A stretch of 64,000 nt of DNA. Origin: CAYRUD01 sp964427425. GTDB lineage: Bacteria; Chlamydiota; Chlamydiia; Chlamydiales; FEN-1388. Below the pieces are notes generated by a model, which saw only the letters and a program-made list of their open reading frames with translations, did not search any database and had not been told where the DNA came from. Position 1 is the first letter of the stretch; each line of letters begins with the position of its first letter. The stretch lies in NCBI GenBank assembly GCA_964427425.1, contig CAYRUD010000010.1, forward strand, positions 59,048 through 123,047. Reading direction: 5' to 3'. This document shows positions 15,610-23,854 of this stretch, piece by piece. A program made the translations under genes and the position numbers.

Positions 15610-16560
15610 ATGGATAAACGAAAAGTAGTCATTATTGGGTCAGGACCTGCTGGATATACAGCCGCAATTTATGCCGCTCGCGCAATGTTGCAACCAATCC
15701 TTTTTGAGGGTTTTTTCTCTGGAATATCAGGTGGCCAGCTCATGACGACAACTGAAGTTGAGAATTTTCCTGGATTTCCTGATGGAGTAACAGGACCTGA
15801 ACTCATGCAGCTATTGAGAAAACAGGCTGAAAAATTTGGAACAGAAATTATTGCTGAAGATGTGCTCGAAATTGATGCAAGCTCAAGGCCGTTTAAAGTA
15901 AAATCAACCTCTAAAGAGTTCTTAGCCCATAGCATCATTATAGCGACGGGAGCCACTGCAAAACGGCTTGATATACAAGGGACTCGGGATGGTGAATTCT
16001 GGCAGCACGGCGTCTCTGCATGCGCAGTCTGTGATGGAGCGATGCCTATTTTTAGAAATAAAGAACTCTTCGTTATAGGTGGCGGAGATTCTGCGATGGA
16101 AGAAGCTCTCTTTTTGACGCGCTATGCTTCAAAAGTGTATATCGTCCATCGCCGCGACGAGCTTCGCGCTTCAAAAATCATGGCGGAAAGAGCTCTAAAA
16201 GATCCAAAAATCGAAGTGCTATGGAACAGTGTAATCGATGAAGTAAAGGGCGATCGAGTAGTTACATCGGTTGTAATTCATAATGTGGTTACTGGCGACA
16301 AGAAAGAAATGTCAGCAAGCGGAGTCTTCTTTGCTGTAGGACATGAGCCAAATACTCGCTTCTTAAAGAATCAGGTTGAGCTTCATCCGAATGGATATAT
16401 TAAAGTTCAGCCAGGAACTGCTAAAACTTCAGTTCCTGGAATTTATGCTGCAGGAGATGTGCAAGATCAACACTATCGGCAAGCCATTACTGCTGCTGGA
16501 TCTGGGTGTATGGCAGCGCTTGAAGCCGAAAGAGATCTTATGCTCTTGAATCTCGAGTAA
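15610..16560 (+). CDS. trxB: Thioredoxin reductase
   Basis: TrxB is a cytoplasmic FAD flavoprotein that uses NADPH to reduce thioredoxin. The 316-residue sequence begins with the FAD dinucleotide fold (VVIIGSGPAGYTAAIYAARA), carries the redox-active pair Cys138-Ala-Val-Cys141-Asp, the NADPH-binding GGGDSAMEEA block and the C-terminal FAD contact GIYAAGDVQD. All expected residues are present and the length is normal. The ATG at 15610 follows a purine-rich AGAGTAGAGA. It reads away from the divergent transporter gene. A weak hairpin lies shortly after its stop. Confidence 0.96.
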   Translation: MDKRKVVIIGSGPAGYTAAIYAARAMLQPILFEGFFSGISGGQLMTTTEVENFPGFPDGVTGPELMQLLRKQAEKFGTEIIAEDVLEIDASSRPFKVKSTSKEFLAHSIIIATGATAKRLDIQGTRDGEFWQHGVSACAVCDGAMPIFRNKELFVIGGGDSAMEEALFLTRYASKVYIVHRRDELRASKIMAERALKDPKIEVLWNSVIDEVKGDRVVTSVVIHNVVTGDKKEMSASGVFFAVGHEPNTRFLKNQVELHPNGYIKVQPGTAKTSVPGIYAAGDVQDQHYRQAITAAGSGCMAALEAERDLMLLNLE

Positions 16561-16594
16561 CTGTAAAATTTTTTGCATAGGTATTGGAAAAAGT

Positions 16595-16624
16595 GCGCTT
16601 TTCATTGTAAAAAAGCGCCTTTAT
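16595..16624 (+). terminator. Weak terminator after trxB
   Basis: GCGCTTTT (16595-16602) pairs with AAAAGCGC (16611-16618) across an eight-base loop, followed by CTTTA. The T-run is short, so readthrough to the exported-protein gene 26 bases later is possible. Confidence 0.45.
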
Positions 16625-16649
16625 CCAATCAAATGAGGGAAGAATGTGT

Positions 16650-17555
16650 ATGAGAAGTTTTACAGCGAATCCCATTTCTCTTTCCCTAAAACGTAGCCGA
16701 TTTACTCCATCAATACTCGTTCTTTCTCTCGCAGGCATTATTACGTTTTTGCCTTCGATATCTCTAAGTGCTGCTATAGATTCATCTATTGTATCGAAAA
16801 AACCATGGACGGATGATCTTCTACATCCTGAATGGCAGGTAGGCGTCAATCGCCTTACAGGGGAAACTAAAGAAAAGGATACAAGTGCTACGGATCTTCA
16901 AGCTTCACTGAGGGGAACTCTCTACCCTGGGGTCGAGTCGATTATCTCAATCAATGCAGGTCGAGCAAAAGGAAAGAGTGGCCATTTTCCACTTACAGCA
17001 GTTCAGCTTTCAAGTAAAAAGCAGCTTACTTCCGATATCTTTCATCCGTCACCATCTTTTCCTGTCGCGTCATCGATTGGCGTTGATGTTCGTTTTGCGG
17101 ATAAAGATCGACTCAAACATGTGCTTTTCCAAGAAAGGGGAAGGGTTCAATGTCAAGTCTCATATAGTATTGGAAAGCATTTAGCTATTTTATCAAAAGA
17201 CAGATACTTACAAGGATTCTTGTCCATCTCCTATGGAGCCTCATCAGATCGGCTGAAATGGACATCAGGCCTAGTTGGGCTTTCCTATGCATTTAAAAAG
17301 AAACACTGCCTCTCGGCAGTTCTTCAGAAAAATTGGGTATCCTGTCATAAAAAACGAGAGCGAGCGTATACCTGTCTTTCAAAAGGCTCAACAGCAAAAG
17401 GCTCTTTAAGCTTCGAGTATAGCTATAAGCTTTCATCAAGCTCACAGCTTGTGCTCACTCTTCAAAGTAATCTCTATAAAAAATCGCATTGGAAAGGGGC
17501 ATTAAAAGAGAGTACAAGTGTGATGCTCTCCTTTGTTAAGGAAATCTCTTTGTAA
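16650..17555 (+). CDS. Exported protein of unknown function, possible outer membrane protein
   Basis: The 301-residue protein has a classic signal peptide: a basic start, a hydrophobic core around residues 20-40 (PSILVLSLAGIITFLPS) and a likely cleavage near LSAA. The mature part is rich in Ser and alternates polar and hydrophobic residues, with repeated segments such as GFLSISYGASSDRL, TSGLVGLSYAFKK and SLSFEYSYKLSSS that look like beta-barrel strands, so an outer membrane location is plausible. No family is recognised. ATG 16650 is nine bases after GAGGGA and preferred to the ATG at 16644, which would be only three bases away. Confidence 0.6.
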   Translation: MRSFTANPISLSLKRSRFTPSILVLSLAGIITFLPSISLSAAIDSSIVSKKPWTDDLLHPEWQVGVNRLTGETKEKDTSATDLQASLRGTLYPGVESIISINAGRAKGKSGHFPLTAVQLSSKKQLTSDIFHPSPSFPVASSIGVDVRFADKDRLKHVLFQERGRVQCQVSYSIGKHLAILSKDRYLQGFLSISYGASSDRLKWTSGLVGLSYAFKKKHCLSAVLQKNWVSCHKKRERAYTCLSKGSTAKGSLSFEYSYKLSSSSQLVLTLQSNLYKKSHWKGALKESTSVMLSFVKEISL

Positions 17556-17579
17556 AAGAGAGGTCGTCTTAGGTGAGAG

Positions 17580-18086
17580 TTAATCTCTTCTTTTGATGAT
17601 AGTAAAGGCTAAGGCCATTTGCTTCGAATGGCTGAGCGAGATGTGCGTCTCCGAGATAGGAAACAAACTGAGTGCGCGTTCAGACCAAACAACAATTGGC
17701 TTTCCTCTCTCATCTTTCACTATTTCCATGTCGATCCATGCGAGGGATTCACCAATTCCACATCCAAGCGCTTTTGATAATGCTTCTTTGGCAGCAAAAC
17801 GAGCAGCTAACGAGGGGTAAGGATCTTTGAGCTGTGAGAGTATGTCTAACTCAATTGGAGTAAAAACTTTAGAGAGTAGAGCTCCTTTAGTCCTTTCTAC
17901 AGCACCTCTGAAACGATCAATTTCTATGATATCGCAACCAATGCCCAGAATATAATGTCCCGAATCCCTCTCATCAAGCCAGGAGAGTGTCTTCTGGTTA
18001 AGAAGATATTCTTCGTGAATGAGATCTCCAAGAAGAGATGTAGACAAAGATGAAATATCTTGTGGGCTGTTAGGTTCTAGCATCAT
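17580..18086 (-). CDS. acpS: Holo-[acyl-carrier-protein] synthase with N-terminal extension
   Basis: AcpS transfers 4'-phosphopantetheine from CoA to acyl carrier protein and needs Mg. The core from about residue 47 holds GIGCDIIEIDRF with the metal-binding Asp, FAAKEALSKALG with the catalytic Glu-Lys pair, and the C-terminal HISLSHSKQMALAF. The core alone is about 122 residues, the usual AcpS length; the present frame has an additional 46 residues with no methionine between them and the core, so the extension seems genuine. It is helical and of unknown role. No Shine-Dalgarno sequence is evident before the paired ATG codons at 18086 and 18083. The gene is convergent with the exported-protein gene, 24 bases away. 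Confidence 0.9.
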   Translation of the reverse strand: MMLEPNSPQDISSLSTSLLGDLIHEEYLLNQKTLSWLDERDSGHYILGIGCDIIEIDRFRGAVERTKGALLSKVFTPIELDILSQLKDPYPSLAARFAAKEALSKALGCGIGESLAWIDMEIVKDERGKPIVVWSERALSLFPISETHISLSHSKQMALAFTIIKRRD

Positions 18087-18180
18087 AGTATGTTGTGAAA
18101 AGATTTATAAAGGCGACTTCAGCTAAAGCTTAGTCTTTGGAAAATCTATGCCTTATAGAGCAAGATATCACAAGAGTGAT

Positions 18181-18257
18181 TTTCATTTTTGAAAATAATG
18201 AAAGAAAAGAAGCTATCCAAACTCTCAATCTAATTTTGCTCTGAAAGCTTGGATAGC
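18181..18257 (-). terminator. Terminator of the PIN/TRAM gene
   Basis: GCTATCCAA at 18212-18220 and TTGGATAGC at 18249-18257 form a perfect 9-bp stem; on the minus strand the stem is followed by TTCTTTTCTTTC. A second small stem, TTTCATT with AATGAAA at 18181-18203, lies just beyond. Confidence 0.65.
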
Positions 18258-18278
18258 ATGGAAGATAAAGGGGATTTC

Positions 18279-19442
18279 TTAGAAAGAAGAACTCGTTGAA
18301 GATACAAGCTCTTCATCTGCTAACGAGACAGCATTGCAAAATATAATCTTTCCTGATGAAGAGTATTTTTGCGAGAGGACTTGTGTTTTGATTACTTTTC
18401 CTAAGAAATCGCCACCGCCATTGACGACCACCATTGTTCCATCATCTAAATACCCAATTCCTTGCTTTGGCTCTTTACCAAGGCGTTGGATCTTTATTGA
18501 GAGGTAATCTCCTTTAGGAATTGGCTGCTTGACAGCTGATGCAATCGCGTCGAGCGAAATGACACAGTGGGAATCACCTTCATCGTTATCAAATCTATAG
18601 AGTGAAGGATCAAGTGTCAGAAGTGACGAATTCGTTGATTGAGCGTACGCATACAGTTTTTCAACGATTGTTTGACCTTCATTGAAGTTTGTCTCATCAA
18701 TGATTTCGAAGGCGAGTTTCGGAAGTGTTTCAAGTCGACGAATAGTGTCGAGCGCTCTCTTTGATCGGGACTGAGGAGACTCATCGCCAATTTCTTTAGC
18801 TGCTTGAGCTTTCAAATCCTTAATGACAAAAGATGGGAGCGCAAAAAAACCATCGAAAAGGCCTAGTTTTGCAATGTCAAAAGCTCTTCCATCTTCGAGA
18901 GTTGTAATGTCTGGTATAATCCATCTTTTCTTTGCGCTTGTCACATAAGGAAGTGCTGACTCGCTTAATGGTTGTGCGAGCGGAAGGCTCACTTGTGCAG
19001 CGATGCTCTTAGGAGGGGCTATGACTCCCTTTTGTATAGCTTCCTTATAGGATCTTATAAAACCTGCGAGGAGGTATGAAATGATAAGCGTCCAAAAGGA
19101 GAGAAGCGACTGTATAACATATGGCGAATTGATGAACGCGGATTGCTGATTATTGGTCAGCGAAGATGAGAGGTAGCCAAATTCGTATATAAGCATCGAT
19201 GTGATAACAACAGAACATATGTAGGACGTTGTTATATAAAGAAGCCCCTTATTGCTCTCGAGTCCAGATGGTGCATTACCTGAGATCCATGAGGTTCGGG
19301 CAACCAAAAAACCAAGTAATGTCCAGAAAATCGACATCGCAAGAGCTTCTCTAATAGTTAAAAAGAGAAAAAGCCCCGAAGTCGAGAAAAGGAGAAAGAG
19401 TACAAAAGCATTAAGAGGAGGGGTGTTCCGCCTCGGCATCAT
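18279..19442 (-). CDS. YacL-like membrane protein with PIN and TRAM domains
   Basis: About 387 residues. Four hydrophobic segments occupy residues 10-145, then a cytoplasmic PIN-like nuclease domain (about 175-315) with EDGRAFDIAKLGLFDG and the later LLTLDPSL, and a TRAM domain with GIGYLDDGTMVVVNGGGDFLG. This domain order is that of Bacillus YacL and of conserved integral membrane PIN/TRAM proteins; PIN domains cut RNA and TRAM domains bind it. The PIN aspartates are mostly present, with the first one in PDITTLEDGR. The N-terminal ATG 19442 is preceded by AAAGGA six bases away and is preferred to the TTG at 19448. The substrate is unknown. Confidence 0.82.
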   Translation of the reverse strand: MMPRRNTPPLNAFVLFLLFSTSGLFLFLTIREALAMSIFWTLLGFLVARTSWISGNAPSGLESNKGLLYITTSYICSVVITSMLIYEFGYLSSSLTNNQQSAFINSPYVIQSLLSFWTLIISYLLAGFIRSYKEAIQKGVIAPPKSIAAQVSLPLAQPLSESALPYVTSAKKRWIIPDITTLEDGRAFDIAKLGLFDGFFALPSFVIKDLKAQAAKEIGDESPQSRSKRALDTIRRLETLPKLAFEIIDETNFNEGQTIVEKLYAYAQSTNSSLLTLDPSLYRFDNDEGDSHCVISLDAIASAVKQPIPKGDYLSIKIQRLGKEPKQGIGYLDDGTMVVVNGGGDFLGKVIKTQVLSQKYSSSGKIIFCNAVSLADEELVSSTSSSF

Positions 19443-19726
19443 GTTCAATCCTTTGCTAAGCCTTAGAATTTCAGAAAATCTCGATCAAAAGTTCATGAGA
19501 CATACAGTTTACAAGGATGTCGTAAGCGCGTTAATCCCTGTTTTTCATTTCTGCAGTCAATTGTTCTGGCCGCATTCTAGGTATGCTTTCATTTTTTGTC
19601 GAGAGAGGAAAAGAATATTTTTTTCTCCTCTCTCTAAACTAACCAGCAAAGCTTCAAAGAAATACGATGTCGGAACTTTTTTTTGAGCTATGAATGAATG
19701 GGATAATCGAGATGTATAAAGCTCTT

Positions 19727-20332
19727 CTATTCTTGAGTCAAGGCGTTCATAAACTTGAGCGCGGATGAAGAGAGAAACACTCCGAAAAATGTGCCTGAAA
19801 GAATCGCGGATGTAGTCGCTTCATTCGAGATATAGCGAGTGTTTGTTATGACTCGAGCCGCCTCGCATGTCGCAGCGGTTGTTAAGAAAACCGATTGGGC
19901 TATCGACGCTTCGTAGCCTCTGTCACATAAGTAAGGAAGCTCATTTTGTGCTTCGTAGTTGATAAATGGATATGCGAATAGATTAAAGACAGTATGGCCT
20001 AAAAAACCACAAGTAGCTCCAACTACAAATTGATGGGGAGATAATGATCCTTGAAGTCCAGCCATGCTAAGATAAAGAGCGTGATACTTGTATTTTTCAA
20101 ATATTTCATGAACTCTTTTCCCAGTCTCGTTGATAGCGTCCTGAACGGATCTTGGAAACGATTGAATTGCTTCAGAGCTGTTATTAATGATTGTTAGCAC
20201 CGCGTCTTTTGCGGAATATAAATTGTTCTGTATTGACTGTGAGAGAGTGTGTGTATTATGAGCGAATTGATCTACAGTAGTGACACACGTTGAAAGTCCG
20301 TTTCCGACAGTATTAATAATTGAATTTACCAT
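19727..20332 (-). CDS. Hypothetical protein with hydrophobic pairs, Inc-like candidate
   Basis: I do not recognise a family. The protein of about 201 residues has an amphipathic N-terminal half with Asn, Ser and Thr (NSIINTVGNGLSTCVTTV), then hydrophobic segments around residues 95-120 (FVVGATCGFLGHTVFNLF) and 175-195 (SAILSGTFFGVFLSSSALKF). Such hydrophobic pairs without a signal peptide recall chlamydial inclusion membrane proteins, but the spacing is wider than the classic bilobed hairpin. ATG 20332 lies eight bases after GGAG and is preferred to the upstream ATGs at 20353 and 20338. An interrupted palindrome lies 58-74 bases upstream. Confidence 0.5.
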   Translation of the reverse strand: MVNSIINTVGNGLSTCVTTVDQFAHNTHTLSQSIQNNLYSAKDAVLTIINNSSEAIQSFPRSVQDAINETGKRVHEIFEKYKYHALYLSMAGLQGSLSPHQFVVGATCGFLGHTVFNLFAYPFINYEAQNELPYLCDRGYEASIAQSVFLTTAATCEAARVITNTRYISNEATTSAILSGTFFGVFLSSSALKFMNALTQE

Positions 20333-20389
20333 ATGCATTACTCCAAATTCCATGATCTCGGCGGCAATTGTCCACGGTAACCTTCGACT

Positions 20390-20406
20390 GTTAATATTAT
20401 ATTAAC
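20390..20406. promoter_or_regulatory. Inverted repeat in the divergent promoter region at 20.4 kb
   Basis: GTTAATAT (20390-20397) and ATATTAAC (20399-20406) are perfect arms around one T. The element sits between divergent genes of unknown function and resembles the GTTAATATTAAC palindrome in front of the BTB gene. Confidence 0.3.
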
Positions 20407-20605
20407 TGATTGGGATTCTTTTATTGCGCTTAGATATGTGAATCTAGTCTCTAGCTATTCAATTAATGCTTTAACTGGTACTAGTTGATTAATTATTGAA
20501 ATTGTAATTACGGATGCCTGGCGTGAGGGTAATGATTGTTCGATACGATCTTGCAAGCAATAGACGATCATTAATTTTTTGTGTGAGTACTTCATAAGGA
20601 TTGTA

Positions 20606-21931
20606 ATGAGTTTGCCGTTTCAAACTATCTCGAAGTCTTTATTTCGCTATAATGATTACCTTGATGTAATGGGTGATACCTCTGATACTGAAGTGTCTGA
20701 CGAGGATTTACAGAGCGATTCCATGAGTTCCTTAAATATCGGTTCTATTAGAAATGAGCTGATAAGAGGCTTTGTGCTCTTTCTTGAGCATAACCAAATT
20801 CCGATTACGACCAGACTCATTAACAGTGAACATCAGCTCGAGCAGTTTTTTCAGGTGCTCCATAATGAAGAACAATGGTTTCGATTTAAGTACCGGTCTC
20901 TTGGAAATTTATTTGCGCGTGAAGTGGTGGATTCGTATGAAGCCAATTTTAGAGAAATAGAGGAATGGTTTAATAGAGCTAAATGTCTTTATGATAGAAT
21001 GCTATCTGGATCTTATCAAAGTTTGATTGAGGACGATCTTGAGTCGCTTTTAGATGTTCTTGAAACATTCTCCGTCATCGATTCGCTTCAGAATTGCATT
21101 AATGCATTTCATAAAGACTACATCCGGGCTTGTGCTGAACAGTTGAAGAAAGATTTACATATCGTTCGTCAATATGAAGGTCATTTTGCCCTTTCGTTTT
21201 TTTCGCCGCACCTCCGATTTCTCACTCATTCAGATGTAGATACTGTTGAATCCTACATATTCATCATTAAAGTTTTTCAGAAGCAATTAGAACTCCTTGA
21301 TCTCAAGCAATGGGAGCGTTGTGTTCTGCCTCTTTATCAAGGTATAGAAAAAGTTGAAAACGCCGCTTCAATGACTGATTTTTGTGTTGAATACTATTTA
21401 AAACAGTACCCATATAAATTGTGTGCAGATTTAAAAAAGATTGCCGTATTTGAGGAGAGTGATGAGTTAAAGAGTCTTGCTCAAGCGGTGCGTTATACCA
21501 ATATAGTACAGCAAGCAATGCGACAAATAGCTGTAGTATACGAGAACTTCCATAATGTGCTGCAGCTCTCTTTTGATTCAAAATGCAGCATTTTAGCTTA
21601 CTCGAGCCTTAAAGGGGAAACACTGAAGAAATGTTGGAAGGGAGTGGTTGCTATTCAATATCGATTATTGGTATCGCTGATTAAAAGACAGTTAGGAAAG
21701 AGCTCAACTGCTGATATCTCTTGTAATGAGGTAAAACTGCATATTGAAAGGCTTTTCTCCCTGGAAATTTCTGAGAATGTACATCGAGAAGCGCAGAATT
21801 GTATTAGAGAGCATTTCTCCGAGTATATGCTGGAAAACGTCGAGTATACATTCTTCGGGGAGTACAATAATCAGCCAAAACTCGCGTTCGACATGCTTTT
21901 GCAATCTATTGAAAGGGAATTTCCTGTCTGA
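20606..21931 (+). CDS. Hypothetical helical protein
   Basis: No family recognised. The 441-residue protein starts with a Ser/Asp/Glu-rich segment (residues 25-45, DTSDTEVSDEDLQSDSMSS) and is otherwise predicted by eye to be alpha-helical and soluble, with many Leu, Glu and Lys and no signal peptide or membrane segment. It contains several Cys but no obvious catalytic motif. I chose ATG 20606, five bases after AAGGA, over the TTG at 20579. It stands alone between an Inc-like gene in divergent orientation and rnz in convergent orientation. Its disorder-prone acidic N terminus would be compatible with a type III secretion signal, which is speculation. Confidence 0.5.
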   Translation: MSLPFQTISKSLFRYNDYLDVMGDTSDTEVSDEDLQSDSMSSLNIGSIRNELIRGFVLFLEHNQIPITTRLINSEHQLEQFFQVLHNEEQWFRFKYRSLGNLFAREVVDSYEANFREIEEWFNRAKCLYDRMLSGSYQSLIEDDLESLLDVLETFSVIDSLQNCINAFHKDYIRACAEQLKKDLHIVRQYEGHFALSFFSPHLRFLTHSDVDTVESYIFIIKVFQKQLELLDLKQWERCVLPLYQGIEKVENAASMTDFCVEYYLKQYPYKLCADLKKIAVFEESDELKSLAQAVRYTNIVQQAMRQIAVVYENFHNVLQLSFDSKCSILAYSSLKGETLKKCWKGVVAIQYRLLVSLIKRQLGKSSTADISCNEVKLHIERLFSLEISENVHREAQNCIREHFSEYMLENVEYTFFGEYNNQPKLAFDMLLQSIEREFPV

Positions 21932-21992
21932 AGTACGCGAGAGAATTAATTTTTAGCGGCAAAAGAAAAGAGGCTTGTACCGCGTCTTTTGT

Positions 21993-22029
21993 AAAAAGAG
22001 CTTCCTTCAATCTTTTGACGAAGCTCTTT
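21993..22029 (-). terminator. Terminator of rnz
   Basis: AAAGAGCTTC (21995-22004) pairs with GAAGCTCTTT (22020-22029), a 10-bp stem with a 15-base loop. On the minus strand it is followed by TTTTT (A-run at 21993-21997 on the plus strand). Confidence 0.7.
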
Positions 22030-22041
22030 CCTCAGCGTAAT

Positions 22042-22944
22042 TTACCGAAATGAAAATCGAGCGAGATCTTTGGCTGCAAATGAATTAGGGAACACAGCTC
22101 GTGCTTCGTCTTCAAAGACATTTTCCTCAATGTAGCGCGCGGAAAAGTGAGTGAGGATTAGTCGCTCGGCTTCAGCATCTTTTGCGAGCTGTCCTGCCTC
22201 TAATGCGGTCATATGCTTATGTTTTACTGCGAGATCTGCCTCAGGAGAAAGATATGTGCTCTCTGAGAGGAGGATTTTGGCTTTATGGGCAAGATCTATT
22301 GCAGCCTGGCACGGTCTTGTGTCGATTACGACCGCGATTGTATCACCTTCTTGGATATAGCTGACATCCTCTAGAAAAACCTCTTGACCGTTTACTATGA
22401 GTGAGCCTTTTTGCTCGAGCTCTTTGACAAGTGGCCCCTTGATATTAAAAGCATTTAGTTTTTCTTGGATAAAGCGGCGTCGATCCTTTTCTTTGATGCG
22501 CCAGCCTATATTCTCAATCCCGTGATCGAGAAAGCGAGCCTCGATGGTAAAGAGTCCATCTTCATGGACTACTCCTTCTTCTTCAACTGGGTGCTCTATC
22601 ACAGTGATGTTCTCGTGATAGATGGTGCCATATCGAAGGCGGTCAAAGAATTTTTTTCCGCTTGCTGGGTAGTAGCAGTGGATTGGATGAGTAACTTTAT
22701 CGAGATTTAATCGCATCAGCATTGAGCCGAGCCCTAAGCAATGATCTCCATGAAAGTGCGAGACGAAAATCCGGGTTACAACAGTTGGCGCGACTTCCGC
22801 GAAGATGAATTGACGCTGAGTTCCTTCGCCAGGATCGAATAATAGTCCTTCATTGTTCCAACGAAAGAGATAGGCTCCATGATTTCTAAATCTGGTTGGC
22901 TGCTGGCTTGATGTCCCAAGGATAATTAAATCTTTTACACTCAT
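22042..22944 (-). CDS. rnz: Ribonuclease Z (tRNA 3' endonuclease)
   Basis: RNase Z trims the 3' trailer from tRNA precursors lacking encoded CCA. The 300-residue protein is a metallo-beta-lactamase fold enzyme of the short bacterial form. It begins LIILGTSSQQPTRFRN, carries the zinc motif His63-x-His65-x-Asp67-His68, the ARFLDHGIENIGWRI block of the exosite region and the late histidine in LILTHFSARY. Length and motif order are normal. It ends 42 bases before the HAM1/ITPA gene start on the same strand and may be read from the same transcript. A terminator follows. Confidence 0.93.
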   Translation of the reverse strand: MSVKDLIILGTSSQQPTRFRNHGAYLFRWNNEGLLFDPGEGTQRQFIFAEVAPTVVTRIFVSHFHGDHCLGLGSMLMRLNLDKVTHPIHCYYPASGKKFFDRLRYGTIYHENITVIEHPVEEEGVVHEDGLFTIEARFLDHGIENIGWRIKEKDRRRFIQEKLNAFNIKGPLVKELEQKGSLIVNGQEVFLEDVSYIQEGDTIAVVIDTRPCQAAIDLAHKAKILLSESTYLSPEADLAVKHKHMTALEAGQLAKDAEAERLILTHFSARYIEENVFEDEARAVFPNSFAAKDLARFSFR

Positions 22945-22991
22945 GTCTTTTCAAATTGCTGTAATTCGTAGAAGTTATCTTAAAGCCAATA

Positions 22992-23591
22992 TTATCGAAG
23001 TATGAAATCTTTGAGCAAGGTGAGAGCTGCTCGTCTTGGAGAGCATCGGCTAATCTCCTCCATTGAGAGCTCTCCAAATGTTCGATCCATCCCATATGGC
23101 TGGAGGAGGGAATTCCAACTTTTTTTGCCATGGCGCGTGGAACCTCTCGGTTTAACGACGTGCCCTTGAAGCTCGCCTGAAAAAATCTGAGGTCCTTCAT
23201 TTTCGTCTCGCATAAAACCTATCATACACACAGCCTTACATGTGTGATCTGGATATTTTGAGACGAGCGTCCATACGCCTTCTTCATCAAGCGATTCAAG
23301 AAACCATTTGATATAAGGGCCAGGAAAGCCGTTTAGCGCGCTGATGTGGAATGAGACATCATCGACTATGATCGGCTGTTTTCCTATCATATGGAATGCC
23401 TGGATCGTCTTATGAAGCACAATTTCTTCGGCTGTTCCTTGAATTTCTTCTAAAGGCAAGTCGTCTCTTACAAGCTGAAAACCTGTTTCTTCATAGAGGT
23501 TTTCTGGATTTAAGACGAGGCAAGCCTCTTTGAATTTCGATTCGTTCGAGGTGATGTAGCTAATATTTCCTTTATTGGAAATTATATGCAC
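22992..23591 (-). CDS. Non-canonical purine NTP pyrophosphatase, HAM1/ITPA family
   Basis: Enzymes of this family hydrolyse dITP, ITP and XTP to monophosphates, keeping deaminated purines out of nucleic acids. The 199-residue sequence has the substrate loop SNESKFKEA, the catalytic VDDVSFHISALNGFPGP block, WNSLLQPYG and the C-terminal SMEEISRCSPRRAAL. The GFPGPYIKWFLESL segment is closer to eukaryotic ITPA than to E. coli RdgB (which reads GGAPGIYSARYAG), so a eukaryote-type or lineage-typical form is likely. Initiation at the GTG 23591 is uncertain: an AAAGGA lies five codons in, ahead of a potential rare ATT start. Confidence 0.85.
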   Translation of the reverse strand: MHIISNKGNISYITSNESKFKEACLVLNPENLYEETGFQLVRDDLPLEEIQGTAEEIVLHKTIQAFHMIGKQPIIVDDVSFHISALNGFPGPYIKWFLESLDEEGVWTLVSKYPDHTCKAVCMIGFMRDENEGPQIFSGELQGHVVKPRGSTRHGKKSWNSLLQPYGMDRTFGELSMEEISRCSPRRAALTLLKDFILR

Positions 23592-23854
23592 GGGAATAAG
23601 CCTCTATTGCAGTCATTTGTTTTTCGAAGAAAAGTACATATAGTATCACATGAATGGGTGGCTAGATGAAAGTATTTTCCTCTTAAAGTCTCATTTTTAA
23701 GGCGAGGAGATACTTTTTTCGAGGAGAGGAATCCCTTTTTGTGGTATCAACAATAACTTTTGATATAAGTAGATGAAAGCACAAGATCCATCGACCTATA
23801 TCTGGAACACACTAACTTCATAGCATTCATTTTAAGAGTTTGAAGAGCCCTTTT

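Noticed and set aside
19252..19686. Plus-strand 144-codon frame overlapping the PIN/TRAM gene start
   Set aside because: Its first half is antisense to the conserved PIN/TRAM gene and the rest is low complexity; no ribosome site or family.
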